Shown here piece after piece: positions 8,768 through 16,972 of a DNA stretch of 41,456 nt. The notes under the pieces are model-generated. The model did not search any database. It was not told where the DNA came from and saw nothing but the letters and a program-made list of their open reading frames with translations. Position 1 is the first letter of the stretch. Every line of letters starts with the position of its first letter. This DNA comes from a bacterium (GTDB taxonomy: Bacteria; JAJRZV01): positions 1-41,456 of the forward strand of contig JAJRZV010000069.1 of assembly GCA_024275095.1 (NCBI GenBank), read 5' to 3'. The translations under genes and the position numbers were made by a program.

Positions 8768-11269
8768 ATGAAAGAGAAATTTGAATACCGCCCTGAAGAT
8801 ATTGAACAAAAGTGGCAACAGCGGTGGGATTCTGCCGGGATCTTTCATGCAGAACCTGTGTCAGAAAAGCCGTGTTTTTATTTGCTTGAGATGTTTCCAT
8901 ATCCTTCAGGGCGAATACACATGGGGCATGTGAGAAATTACTCTATCGGAGACGCTTATGCGAGATTTCTCATGATGAAAGGATACAACGTGCTCCATCC
9001 GATGGGCTGGGATGCTTTCGGGCTGCCCGCAGAAAATGCAGCTATTGCTCACGGCGAACATCCCCGGGTCTGGACGGAAAGAAATATCGAATATATGCGG
9101 GAGCAGTTGAAGTCTCTGGGATATTCCTATGACTGGCGTAGAGAATTCGCCACGTGTGATCCTGAGTATTACCGGTGGGAACAGGAATTTTTTATCAAGA
9201 TGATGGAAAAGGATCTGGTTTATCGCAAGGAGTCACTTGTAAATTTTTGTCCTGATTGTAATACCGTACTTGCCAATGAACAGGTGGAAGGTGGCTGCTG
9301 CTGGCGTTGCGGTACAGAAGTGGAATTCAGGCGTCTACCTGGATGGTTCATGCGAATTACCAGATATGCGGACGAACTCCTGGAGAGCATGGAAGAACTC
9401 AGGGAAGGATGGCCTGAGAGGGTTCTGACCATGCAGGAGCACTGGATTGGGAAAAGCGAAGGGCTGGAAGCAGAATTTCCGGTGGCGGATTCGGATTTGA
9501 AAATTCGTTTTTTTACTACACGTCCCGACACTATTTTTGGGGTGACCTTTATGGCGATGGCCCTTGAGCATCCCCTTGTGGAAGAAGTGTCCCGTGTGGG
9601 AGGGAAGGAGAAAGAAGTGCAGCGGTTTGTCTCTGAAAGCCTGAGAAAGCGGGTTTCAGGAGAAATGGACGAAGCACTGGAAAAAGAAGGTGTTTTCACC
9701 GGAGCATATTGTATCAATCCACTCACGGGTGAACGTGTGCCCATTTATGTGGCTAATTTTGTTCTTATGGAATACGGGACCGGTGCCATTATGTGTGTCC
9801 CTGCACATGACCAGAGAGACTTTGAATTTGCCAGGCGTTACAGGATTCCCATCAGGCTGGTTATCCAGCGGAAATCAGAGCCGCTGAGAGAAGATAAGCT
9901 TGAGGAGGCATGGGAGGGGGGAGGGTATCTGGTAAACTCAGGCCGGTTTAGCGGAATGGAGAGTGAAGCGGCCAAGGATGCAATTATCCGATACTGTGAA
10001 GAGAACAACATGGGCAAGCGCGCGGTAAATTATCGTCTTAAGGACTGGGGTATTTCAAGGCAGCGATACTGGGGTGCTCCTATTCCTGTCATTTATTGTG
10101 ATGATTGCGGTACGGTTCCTGTGCCCCTGGAACAGCTTCCCGTAAAACTTCCTGACAACGTGGAAATTACCGGAAAAGGCCGGTCTCCCCTGGCAGCTCA
10201 CCCTGAATTTGTTAACACCACGTGCCCTCGATGTGGAAGAGCTGCGAGAAGAGAGACGGATACCATGGACACCTTTGTGGAATCGTCCTGGTACTTTTTG
10301 AGATTTGCGTCTCTGAACAATGAAAACCGCCCATTTGATACCGATGAGGTTCACCGGTGGATGCCTGTTGACCAGTATATCGGTGGTATTGAACACGCTG
10401 TGTTACACCTCCTTTACGCAAGGTTTTTCACCAAAGTTCTCAGAGATCTCGGATATATAAATGTATCTGAGCCGTTTAAGAGGCTACTGACCCAGGGTAT
10501 GGTCATCAAGGATGGAGCTAAAATGAGCAAGTCACGTGGGAATGTTGTTGACCCCGATGACATCATTAAACGGTACGGTGCAGATACAGCTCGTGTTTTC
10601 ATCTTGTTTGCGGCTCCCCCGGAAAGGGACCTCGAATGGAGCGAGGCGGGTGTGGAGGGTGTGTACCGTTTTCTCCAGCGCGTATGGCGCGTGGTCAATG
10701 TGCTCAATGACAGGGTGCTTGGCTCTATAAACCTGGAGGAAGGCGAGGCAGGTAAGGAATTTGTAAATCTCCGCAGGACCGTGCACAAAACCATCAAGGA
10801 AGTAACAGAGGAGTTCCTCACACGGCTTCACTTTAACAAGGCGCTTTCCCATTTAATGGTATTGCTCAATGAACTCAACCGCATTGCAGAGACGCAGAAG
10901 ATTACAACTACAGGAGACAGGGAAGCAGTGCATGAAGCTGTAGAATGTTTCCTCAAGATGCTCGCTCCGTTTGCTCCGCACATTGCCGAGGAACTCTGGG
11001 AACGTACAGGAGGGAAGGGTTTTGTTTCGATAGCGGAGTGGCCGGTGTACAATGAAAGTTTGATAAAGGAGGAGGTTATAAAAATTCCTGTACAGGTTAA
11101 TGGTAAACTCAGAGGAGAGGTTGAAATACCCGTAAACGCAGGAAAAGACGAAGCATTTGAAATGGCCCGTACGGTTCCTCGGGTGCAGCGTCATTTGGAC
11201 GGGAAAGAAATTGTGAAGGTGATTTTTGTGCCTGGCAAAATACTCAATATCATTGTAAAAAGTCAATAA
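8768..11269 (+). CDS. leuS: Leucyl-tRNA synthetase
   Basis: FPYPSGRIHMGHVRNYSIGD, GWDAFGLPAENAAI, editing domain TTRPDTIFGVTFMA, KMSKSRGNVVDPDDII. Confidence 0.98.
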   Translation: MKEKFEYRPEDIEQKWQQRWDSAGIFHAEPVSEKPCFYLLEMFPYPSGRIHMGHVRNYSIGDAYARFLMMKGYNVLHPMGWDAFGLPAENAAIAHGEHPRVWTERNIEYMREQLKSLGYSYDWRREFATCDPEYYRWEQEFFIKMMEKDLVYRKESLVNFCPDCNTVLANEQVEGGCCWRCGTEVEFRRLPGWFMRITRYADELLESMEELREGWPERVLTMQEHWIGKSEGLEAEFPVADSDLKIRFFTTRPDTIFGVTFMAMALEHPLVEEVSRVGGKEKEVQRFVSESLRKRVSGEMDEALEKEGVFTGAYCINPLTGERVPIYVANFVLMEYGTGAIMCVPAHDQRDFEFARRYRIPIRLVIQRKSEPLREDKLEEAWEGGGYLVNSGRFSGMESEAAKDAIIRYCEENNMGKRAVNYRLKDWGISRQRYWGAPIPVIYCDDCGTVPVPLEQLPVKLPDNVEITGKGRSPLAAHPEFVNTTCPRCGRAARRETDTMDTFVESSWYFLRFASLNNENRPFDTDEVHRWMPVDQYIGGIEHAVLHLLYARFFTKVLRDLGYINVSEPFKRLLTQGMVIKDGAKMSKSRGNVVDPDDIIKRYGADTARVFILFAAPPERDLEWSEAGVEGVYRFLQRVWRVVNVLNDRVLGSINLEEGEAGKEFVNLRRTVHKTIKEVTEEFLTRLHFNKALSHLMVLLNELNRIAETQKITTTGDREAVHEAVECFLKMLAPFAPHIAEELWERTGGKGFVSIAEWPVYNESLIKEEVIKIPVQVNGKLRGEVEIPVNAGKDEAFEMARTVPRVQRHLDGKEIVKVIFVPGKILNIIVKSQ

Positions 11270-11281
11270 GGGAGGTGCATT

Positions 11282-11473
11282 ATGGCTCTCGATAAAGAAC
11301 TTCTTGAAATACTCGCCTGCCCCAAATGCAAGGGGGATGTGGAGCTTGACTCGTCGGGCAAGTGGATACTGTGTAAAAAGTGCGGGATTAAGTATCCTGT
11401 AAGAGATGACATCCCGGTTATGCTGATTGAAGAAGCGGTGCCTATAGAGGAGAGAAAGGAAGGCAATGCTTGA
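11282..11473 (+). CDS. Trm112-like (YcaR/UPF0434) small zinc-ribbon-like protein
   Basis: LLEILACPKCKGDVEL...LCKKCGIKYPVRDDIPVMLIEEA. Confidence 0.9.
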   Translation: MALDKELLEILACPKCKGDVELDSSGKWILCKKCGIKYPVRDDIPVMLIEEAVPIEERKEGNA

Positions 11474-12227
11474 GACGATTACAAACCTGCTGCAGCAACT
11501 GATTGCGGCAGCAAAAGCTGCACCCCAGACAGCATTCGAAATTGCACTTTTTTATTCTATTGTCATGTTTGCTTTTTTTGTTGCTGCTGCCATTCGGCGC
11601 TCACGCAGCGCCTTTGTTTTCGGAGTTTTGCTGGCCATTGGCATCAGCGCCGCTTTTGCCGCGGTTAAACTGATTAAAGCTCCAGCACCTGCTCCCAAGC
11701 CGCCTCCCGCTCCTGTGGTTAAATATATCAAGGTTGAAGTAAAAGCTGGAAGTGCGGATGAAGCTGTTTCACTTTTTACAGAAAAAGTGTTTGACAAGGC
11801 ATTGGGTTTGAAAAAATTAGGGTTTGCCAAGTTGCCTCCTTATCAAAGAGAGATCATTACCAACAGGCTTCTTTCTATAGCTGAAATCGTGGTTCAGGAC
11901 ACACCTGAAGGTGTGGTGGCTTCAGGGCGTGTTGAGGAGGACAAGTTGTATGCACTGCTGGCCGGTCTTGGTTATACGCGGACGGGGAGGAGGGTGTATA
12001 TTCAAATTATCAATTACAGTGATGCAGGTCTCACGGAAGGGGAAGCCGAAGCCATAGCAGAAGGAATTAAGCGTACGTCAGTGTTTTTCCTGGATAACAA
12101 GCTCTTCTCAGACGTTGAGCACCTGAAGCAGGAACTTGTGGGCATGGAAATAAAAAAGGGGCTTTCCATTGCAGATGTGACAGGAACATCTACAAGTATC
12201 AGTATCGTGCTCAAACGGGAGAAGTAA
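11466..12227 (+). CDS. Hypothetical inner-membrane protein with Pro/Ala linker and periplasmic domain
   Basis: Two hydrophobic segments (FYSIVMFAFFVAAAI; FVFGVLLAIGISAAFAAVKLI), APAPAPKPPPAP linker; overlaps previous gene by 8 nt. Confidence 0.7.
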   Translation: MLETITNLLQQLIAAAKAAPQTAFEIALFYSIVMFAFFVAAAIRRSRSAFVFGVLLAIGISAAFAAVKLIKAPAPAPKPPPAPVVKYIKVEVKAGSADEAVSLFTEKVFDKALGLKKLGFAKLPPYQREIITNRLLSIAEIVVQDTPEGVVASGRVEEDKLYALLAGLGYTRTGRRVYIQIINYSDAGLTEGEAEAIAEGIKRTSVFFLDNKLFSDVEHLKQELVGMEIKKGLSIADVTGTSTSISIVLKREK

Positions 12228-12232
12228 TTGCA

Positions 12233-12454
12233 ATGCCCATATACGAATTCAAATGTCCACGTTGTAACTGCGTGTTTGAGGAATTGATTACCAGCTCAGA
12301 GGAAGAGGTAAAGTGTCCTTCTTGTGGAGAAAAAGATGTGAAAAGGCAAATGAGCACATTTGGCTTCGGTGGTTCCGACGCGTCAGGTTCGGGGGGAGGT
12401 GGAAGGAATCCGTGCAGTTCTTGTGCGGCAAAAACCTGTTCAAGCTGTCGTTGA
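12233..12454 (+). CDS. FmdB-type zinc-ribbon protein
   Basis: MPIYEFKCPRCNCVFEELITSSEEEVKCPSCGEKDVKRQMSTFGFG. Confidence 0.93.
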   Translation: MPIYEFKCPRCNCVFEELITSSEEEVKCPSCGEKDVKRQMSTFGFGGSDASGSGGGGRNPCSSCAAKTCSSCR

Positions 12455-12870
12455 TTGTTTTTTTCTTGGTCGGGATTCAATGTGCTCCCAGGATATCGCC
12501 TGCTTTAAAGACTCAGGTTCCCGAGCCCCTGGTGGATAGAATCAATTCTCTTTTTCGTATTCTCAAAGTGCTCAGAGTTAACCATTATGAAACGAGGTCT
12601 TACATTCGTGATTTTTTCCTTAATGACCAGGACCTTGATCGTTTCGTTGTTCAAACGACGCTGAGACTAATTCAGGCCCGGGTATACGATATGCTCATCA
12701 GAGATTTCCGCATCAAAGAGGTGCGTGTTTCTGGAAGGCGTGCAGTGGTCAGGGTAGAATTTTGGGGTAGTAAACGTTTCCCTCTGTTCAAGGGGAAAAG
12801 TGAGGAGGTTCAGCAATGGGTGTTGAGAAACGGGCGGTGGTATCTCGAACCACCGCAATTCTTTCAGTAA
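12412..12870 (+). CDS. Putative lipoprotein, start nested in FmdB gene
   Basis: GTG at 12412 after GGGGGGAGGTGGAAGG; VQFLCGKNLFKLSLIVFFLVGIQC-APR lipobox; alternative in-frame starts exist. Confidence 0.65.
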   Translation: MQFLCGKNLFKLSLIVFFLVGIQCAPRISPALKTQVPEPLVDRINSLFRILKVLRVNHYETRSYIRDFFLNDQDLDRFVVQTTLRLIQARVYDMLIRDFRIKEVRVSGRRAVVRVEFWGSKRFPLFKGKSEEVQQWVLRNGRWYLEPPQFFQ

Positions 12871-13613
12871 TTATTTTGTGTGTCTTTGTTATTCCTCTGT
12901 ATCTTAAAGCTGACGAGCGCGGTCGCGAGATCATGCAAAAGGTTCATGATCGTGAGACCCCCCAGACTGTTAAAACCCGTCTGAGAATGAGGCTTATTGA
13001 TAGACGGGGCAGAGAACGCGTCAGAGAGATTATTTCGCTGGCGAAAAAGGAAAAGGGCCTGACCAAATCCATTGCCAAATTTATAAAGCCCGATGATGTC
13101 AAAGGAACCGGTTTTCTGCAGGTGGAAGAATCGAAAGGTAAAACCGTTCAGTATCTTTATATCCCTGCGCTCAAGAAAGTACGGAGAATTCCGAAAGGAG
13201 AAAAGAGCAGTCGCTTCATGGGCTCAGATTTTACCTACGAGGACATGGAAATTCGTGAAGTGGACAAAGATGAGCATACGTTTTTGAGAGAGGAAGAGTT
13301 TGAAGGATACAAAACATACGTGATTGAGAGTGTACCCAGGGACCCGGCGTCATCGCAGTATTCAAAGGTTATCAGCTGGATCAGGGCGGATAACTACGTG
13401 CCCGTGCGAATTGATTTTTACGATAAAAAGGGTAGGCTTAAAAAGAGGCTGCTTGTGAAAGAGCTGAAACTTATAGATGGTTACTGGACAGCAACACTGA
13501 CTGAAATGGAGGATTTCCAGCGTAAACACAAGACCATTATGGAACTTCTACAGGTAAAAAATAACGAACCCATAGATGACTCGCTTTTTTCAATTAGAGC
13601 ACTGAAACAATAA
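12816..13613 (+). CDS. LolA-like outer-membrane lipoprotein-sorting protein
   Basis: Signal peptide, GREIMQKVHDRETPQTVKTRLRMRLIDRRG, KFIKPDDVKGTGFLQ, IPALKKVRRIPKGEKSSRFMGSDFTYEDM, YSKVISWIRADNYVPVRIDFYDKKG. Confidence 0.85.
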   Translation: MGVEKRAVVSRTTAILSVIILCVFVIPLYLKADERGREIMQKVHDRETPQTVKTRLRMRLIDRRGRERVREIISLAKKEKGLTKSIAKFIKPDDVKGTGFLQVEESKGKTVQYLYIPALKKVRRIPKGEKSSRFMGSDFTYEDMEIREVDKDEHTFLREEEFEGYKTYVIESVPRDPASSQYSKVISWIRADNYVPVRIDFYDKKGRLKKRLLVKELKLIDGYWTATLTEMEDFQRKHKTIMELLQVKNNEPIDDSLFSIRALKQ

Positions 13614-13621
13614 CAGATTTG

Positions 13622-15073
13622 ATGAAGTTTTTTTCTACTTTTTTATTTTCTCTTTGTGCTGTAGTACTCACAATGTTCCCTTTTGCTCTGCATGGTGATG
13701 AATTTGATCTCGGGATTTTCGGCCAGGAAGAAAAGGCCGTGACATTCAACCTGAAAGGCACATTTTACAGCAAGGTGGTGGCGGATTATTACAGAGACAA
13801 TCCCTACGAAGATTTTTTTGAATGGCGCAACAAACTGTTCGTAGAGGCGGATTTCAAATTACCCAAAAGGTGGGAAGCATTTGGATCAGTGAGGATAGAC
13901 TACAATGTGCTTGCATCAGAGGACAGGGGACGCGGGCAGGTGAAGTTTGATGTTTACGAGCTGTACGTTAAAAAGACCTTTGGTAATTTTGATCTTTATC
14001 TTGGTAAAACGACTGTTACGTGGGGTCTTGCAGATGTGAGTCAGCTCGACATTGTGAATCCGCGGGATTTCACGGAAGGGCCGTTTCTTGAGACCGAATT
14101 TTCAAAAGTGCCCCTGGTTATGGCCAGGCTCATTTATTATCCGGATGATTTTACAGAACTGGAAGGAGTTATCATACCCTTTTACCGTCCTGTGAAATTT
14201 GAGCTTGTAAATACTGATTGGTCCCTCATCACCCCCGAGATGCTCAGTGAGAGCGACATGCCGCAGGACCTTGGAGGTGTGGATGCACTCCGTGATGGTC
14301 GCGTAAATCCATTTGTGAAGGATTATCCTCCGGATGCTTTTTTCCCCCCCGAGCTCGGGTTCCGGTTTACACGTCGAGGCGGCAAGGTTGACTACACCGT
14401 GGTTTTATTCGCTGGATATACTGATTTTCCTTTACCCCAGTTTAATCCGGACTATGTGAGAGCCCTTGAAATCAAGAACCCTGATGCATCAGCCGAAGAG
14501 AAACTATTCGGAATAGAACTTGTGGATATGATAACCTATTCCAAGCCCATGGATGATCAGGACTTTTCTGTGTTAAAGCCCGAGTATGGTTTTTTTGCAG
14601 GAGGAGGGCTTTCTACCGACTTGAAAGGTTTCGGCGTTCGAGGAGAGATTTTTTCGAACCTTCCGGGATACTTCATTGGCCAGAACCTCGAGATAGTAAA
14701 AGAGCCGACCATAGGTTTCAACACTGGTGTGGACAAACAGTTTCTTGGGGACCACGTGTATATTAATATTTTTTATCAGGGGATTTTCGTGCCTGGAATG
14801 GATGAGGACCTTTTCCTTACAGAAAGAATCAATCATATGGCCGGAGGCATCTTGCGCCTTAAATGGGACGATTGGCACATAAGTGCAGAGGCGGGATTTA
14901 CAGTGGATTTCACATTCGGGGATTTTCTCATAGCTCCTCGCCTGTCGTATGAGGTCAGTGATGTCATCAAGGTTAACGCGGGAACTCAAATTCTCAGTGG
15001 CGACAGGGAATCGCCATTTGGATATTTTCGTGAAAACAGTGCATGGTATATTCAAATGCGATGGATACTGTGA
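13622..15073 (+). CDS. Outer-membrane beta-barrel (porin-like) protein
   Basis: Signal peptide MKFFSTFLFSLCAVVLTMFPFALHG; alternating aromatic strands; ends SAWYIQMRWIL; LYLGKTTVTWG and NPRDFTEGP resemble DUF1302-type proteins. Confidence 0.75.
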   Translation: MKFFSTFLFSLCAVVLTMFPFALHGDEFDLGIFGQEEKAVTFNLKGTFYSKVVADYYRDNPYEDFFEWRNKLFVEADFKLPKRWEAFGSVRIDYNVLASEDRGRGQVKFDVYELYVKKTFGNFDLYLGKTTVTWGLADVSQLDIVNPRDFTEGPFLETEFSKVPLVMARLIYYPDDFTELEGVIIPFYRPVKFELVNTDWSLITPEMLSESDMPQDLGGVDALRDGRVNPFVKDYPPDAFFPPELGFRFTRRGGKVDYTVVLFAGYTDFPLPQFNPDYVRALEIKNPDASAEEKLFGIELVDMITYSKPMDDQDFSVLKPEYGFFAGGGLSTDLKGFGVRGEIFSNLPGYFIGQNLEIVKEPTIGFNTGVDKQFLGDHVYINIFYQGIFVPGMDEDLFLTERINHMAGGILRLKWDDWHISAEAGFTVDFTFGDFLIAPRLSYEVSDVIKVNAGTQILSGDRESPFGYFRENSAWYIQMRWIL

Positions 15074-16110
15074 AGTTAAAAATCGCGGCGAAGCAAAACA
15101 TTTTATGTGTTTTATGGCTCTCTGGTGTGTTTGTGCAGCCGCTCGTGGGCGAGGCTTTGCCGGTTGCGGAATGTAAGAATTGTCATGCCCGGGAGGTGGC
15201 TGAATGGAAGCGTTCACGTCACGTATTACAAAAGGGTCTGGAAGCTGTGATGGAGTATTCGGCTCAAAACCCTGACGAAAAGGAGTGGTGTTACAGGTGT
15301 CATTTTCCTGACTGGGAAGTGCTTGGACGGTCGAAAGGCACGAGGCGTGTTGGTTGTGTGTTTTGTCATTTTACAAAAGGATTGGCAAATGATCGCCAGT
15401 GGCCGTATGTGATTGCTACGGGGATATTTGTTTACGGGCCGGAGGGTCGTGCGGGTGGTTCGGGACATGGGTCAATAAAGGCGTCTTTTTTTAGCACATC
15501 CCGGTTTTGCAAAGGATGCCATACCTGGAAAACGCCTGCTGGTGTTTTAATTATGGGAGAAGATGATGCTTCAGGCCCCTCGAAACAGTGCCAGGATTGT
15601 CATATGAAAAGTAACGGAACTATCAGCCACACTTTTGAACCTTCAATGCGTGCGCTGGTTGTAAAAGCCTCGTGTGAATATCCTGCGGATGGTACGGTCG
15701 TGGTGACTGTAACTCTGGAGAACAAGTCCGCACATTTTTATCCTGCAGGAATCGTCCCTCCATCCCTCGAATTGACTCTCGAATATGAGGATGGGGTTAC
15801 ACATACAACCGTGGAACACCGGGCATTTGGCCGCGTTCTCTCGGATAGTGAGTATAAAATAATCAACGACCCGTCAAATGCTTTCTTCTACGCTTCAATG
15901 GTTGTGGATGATACGCGTTTAAAGCCTTTTGAAAAGAAACGACTTCACCTGAAGTATTCTCCCGGATGGAGAAAACAGGGTAAACTTCTGTTTTCTGCGG
16001 AACTTAAAGATGGAGAGGTAATTAAAGAATTGCTTTTTTCACTTATATGTCCGACTATTAAAAAGGAAGAAGGTGAGGACACCATTCCCCCACCTTCTGT
16101 GAATCATTAA
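15061..16110 (+). CDS. Pentaheme c-type cytochrome
   Basis: Five CxxCH motifs: CKNCH, CYRCH, CVFCH, CKGCH, CQDCH; N-terminal signal-like segment; overlaps porin gene by 13 nt. Confidence 0.88.
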   Translation: MDTVKLKIAAKQNILCVLWLSGVFVQPLVGEALPVAECKNCHAREVAEWKRSRHVLQKGLEAVMEYSAQNPDEKEWCYRCHFPDWEVLGRSKGTRRVGCVFCHFTKGLANDRQWPYVIATGIFVYGPEGRAGGSGHGSIKASFFSTSRFCKGCHTWKTPAGVLIMGEDDASGPSKQCQDCHMKSNGTISHTFEPSMRALVVKASCEYPADGTVVVTVTLENKSAHFYPAGIVPPSLELTLEYEDGVTHTTVEHRAFGRVLSDSEYKIINDPSNAFFYASMVVDDTRLKPFEKKRLHLKYSPGWRKQGKLLFSAELKDGEVIKELLFSLICPTIKKEEGEDTIPPPSVNH

Positions 16111-16124
16111 GTTAAGCCTGAACC

Positions 16125-16374
<250 letters not shown>

Positions 16375-16484
16375 CAGAATCTGCGCTTGTTTTTTGTGGC
16401 CGTTTAACACTATCAGGCCCTGGTTGAAATGCCCCTGACAGGAAGGAACAAACCTTATAAAAACACGGAAGAAAAGCCTCGCTG

Positions 16485-16952
16485 TTATTTTTTTCTATTG
16501 TTATCCCGGTGTTTGCGGTTTGGTTTTTTTCGCTGATAGAAAGCACGGACCTGTGTGAATATGCCACCACGTGTTTGAAATCTGCCGACCACCTCCATTT
16601 CTTCAGGAGATGTAACGGAGACAAGATCATCGAGAATTTTGTTTACTGCCTCTTCCATATATATTCGCACCTGTCGAAAGGCGTAAAGGTAATATTTAAG
16701 GGATTTGAGTTCAATAATTTTTTTTCGGGGTATGTATCGAATGGTAATTGTGCCAAAGTCCGGAAGTTCTGAAAAAGGACACAGCGATGTAAATTCTTCT
16801 GTGGTATAGGTGACTTCTGTCCTCCCCCCGGGGTTTGTAAAATCAAGAGTTTTCAAAAGCGACGTGTCTATGTCCTCAGGAGAAAATGTTTGTCCCAGAG
16901 TTTTTTTGGCCTTTTCTTCTGTGCAGGAGGGTTTTCTATCTTCATATATCAC
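16485..16952 (-). CDS. queF: QueF-type NADPH-dependent preQ0 reductase, divergent active site
   Basis: FTSLCPFSELPDFGTITIRYIP, IELKSLKYYLYAFR, VVGRFQTRGGIF; spacing matches unimodular QueF. Confidence 0.85.
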   Translation of the reverse strand: MIYEDRKPSCTEEKAKKTLGQTFSPEDIDTSLLKTLDFTNPGGRTEVTYTTEEFTSLCPFSELPDFGTITIRYIPRKKIIELKSLKYYLYAFRQVRIYMEEAVNKILDDLVSVTSPEEMEVVGRFQTRGGIFTQVRAFYQRKKPNRKHRDNNRKK

Positions 16953-16972
16953 CTGTGTCCTCCAGGTGTGTC

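Noticed and set aside
9220-9744. Long antisense ORF within leuS (174 aa) and other antisense ORFs in the track
   Set aside because: Low-complexity Ser/Arg-rich translations opposite strongly conserved coding sequence; shadow ORFs.
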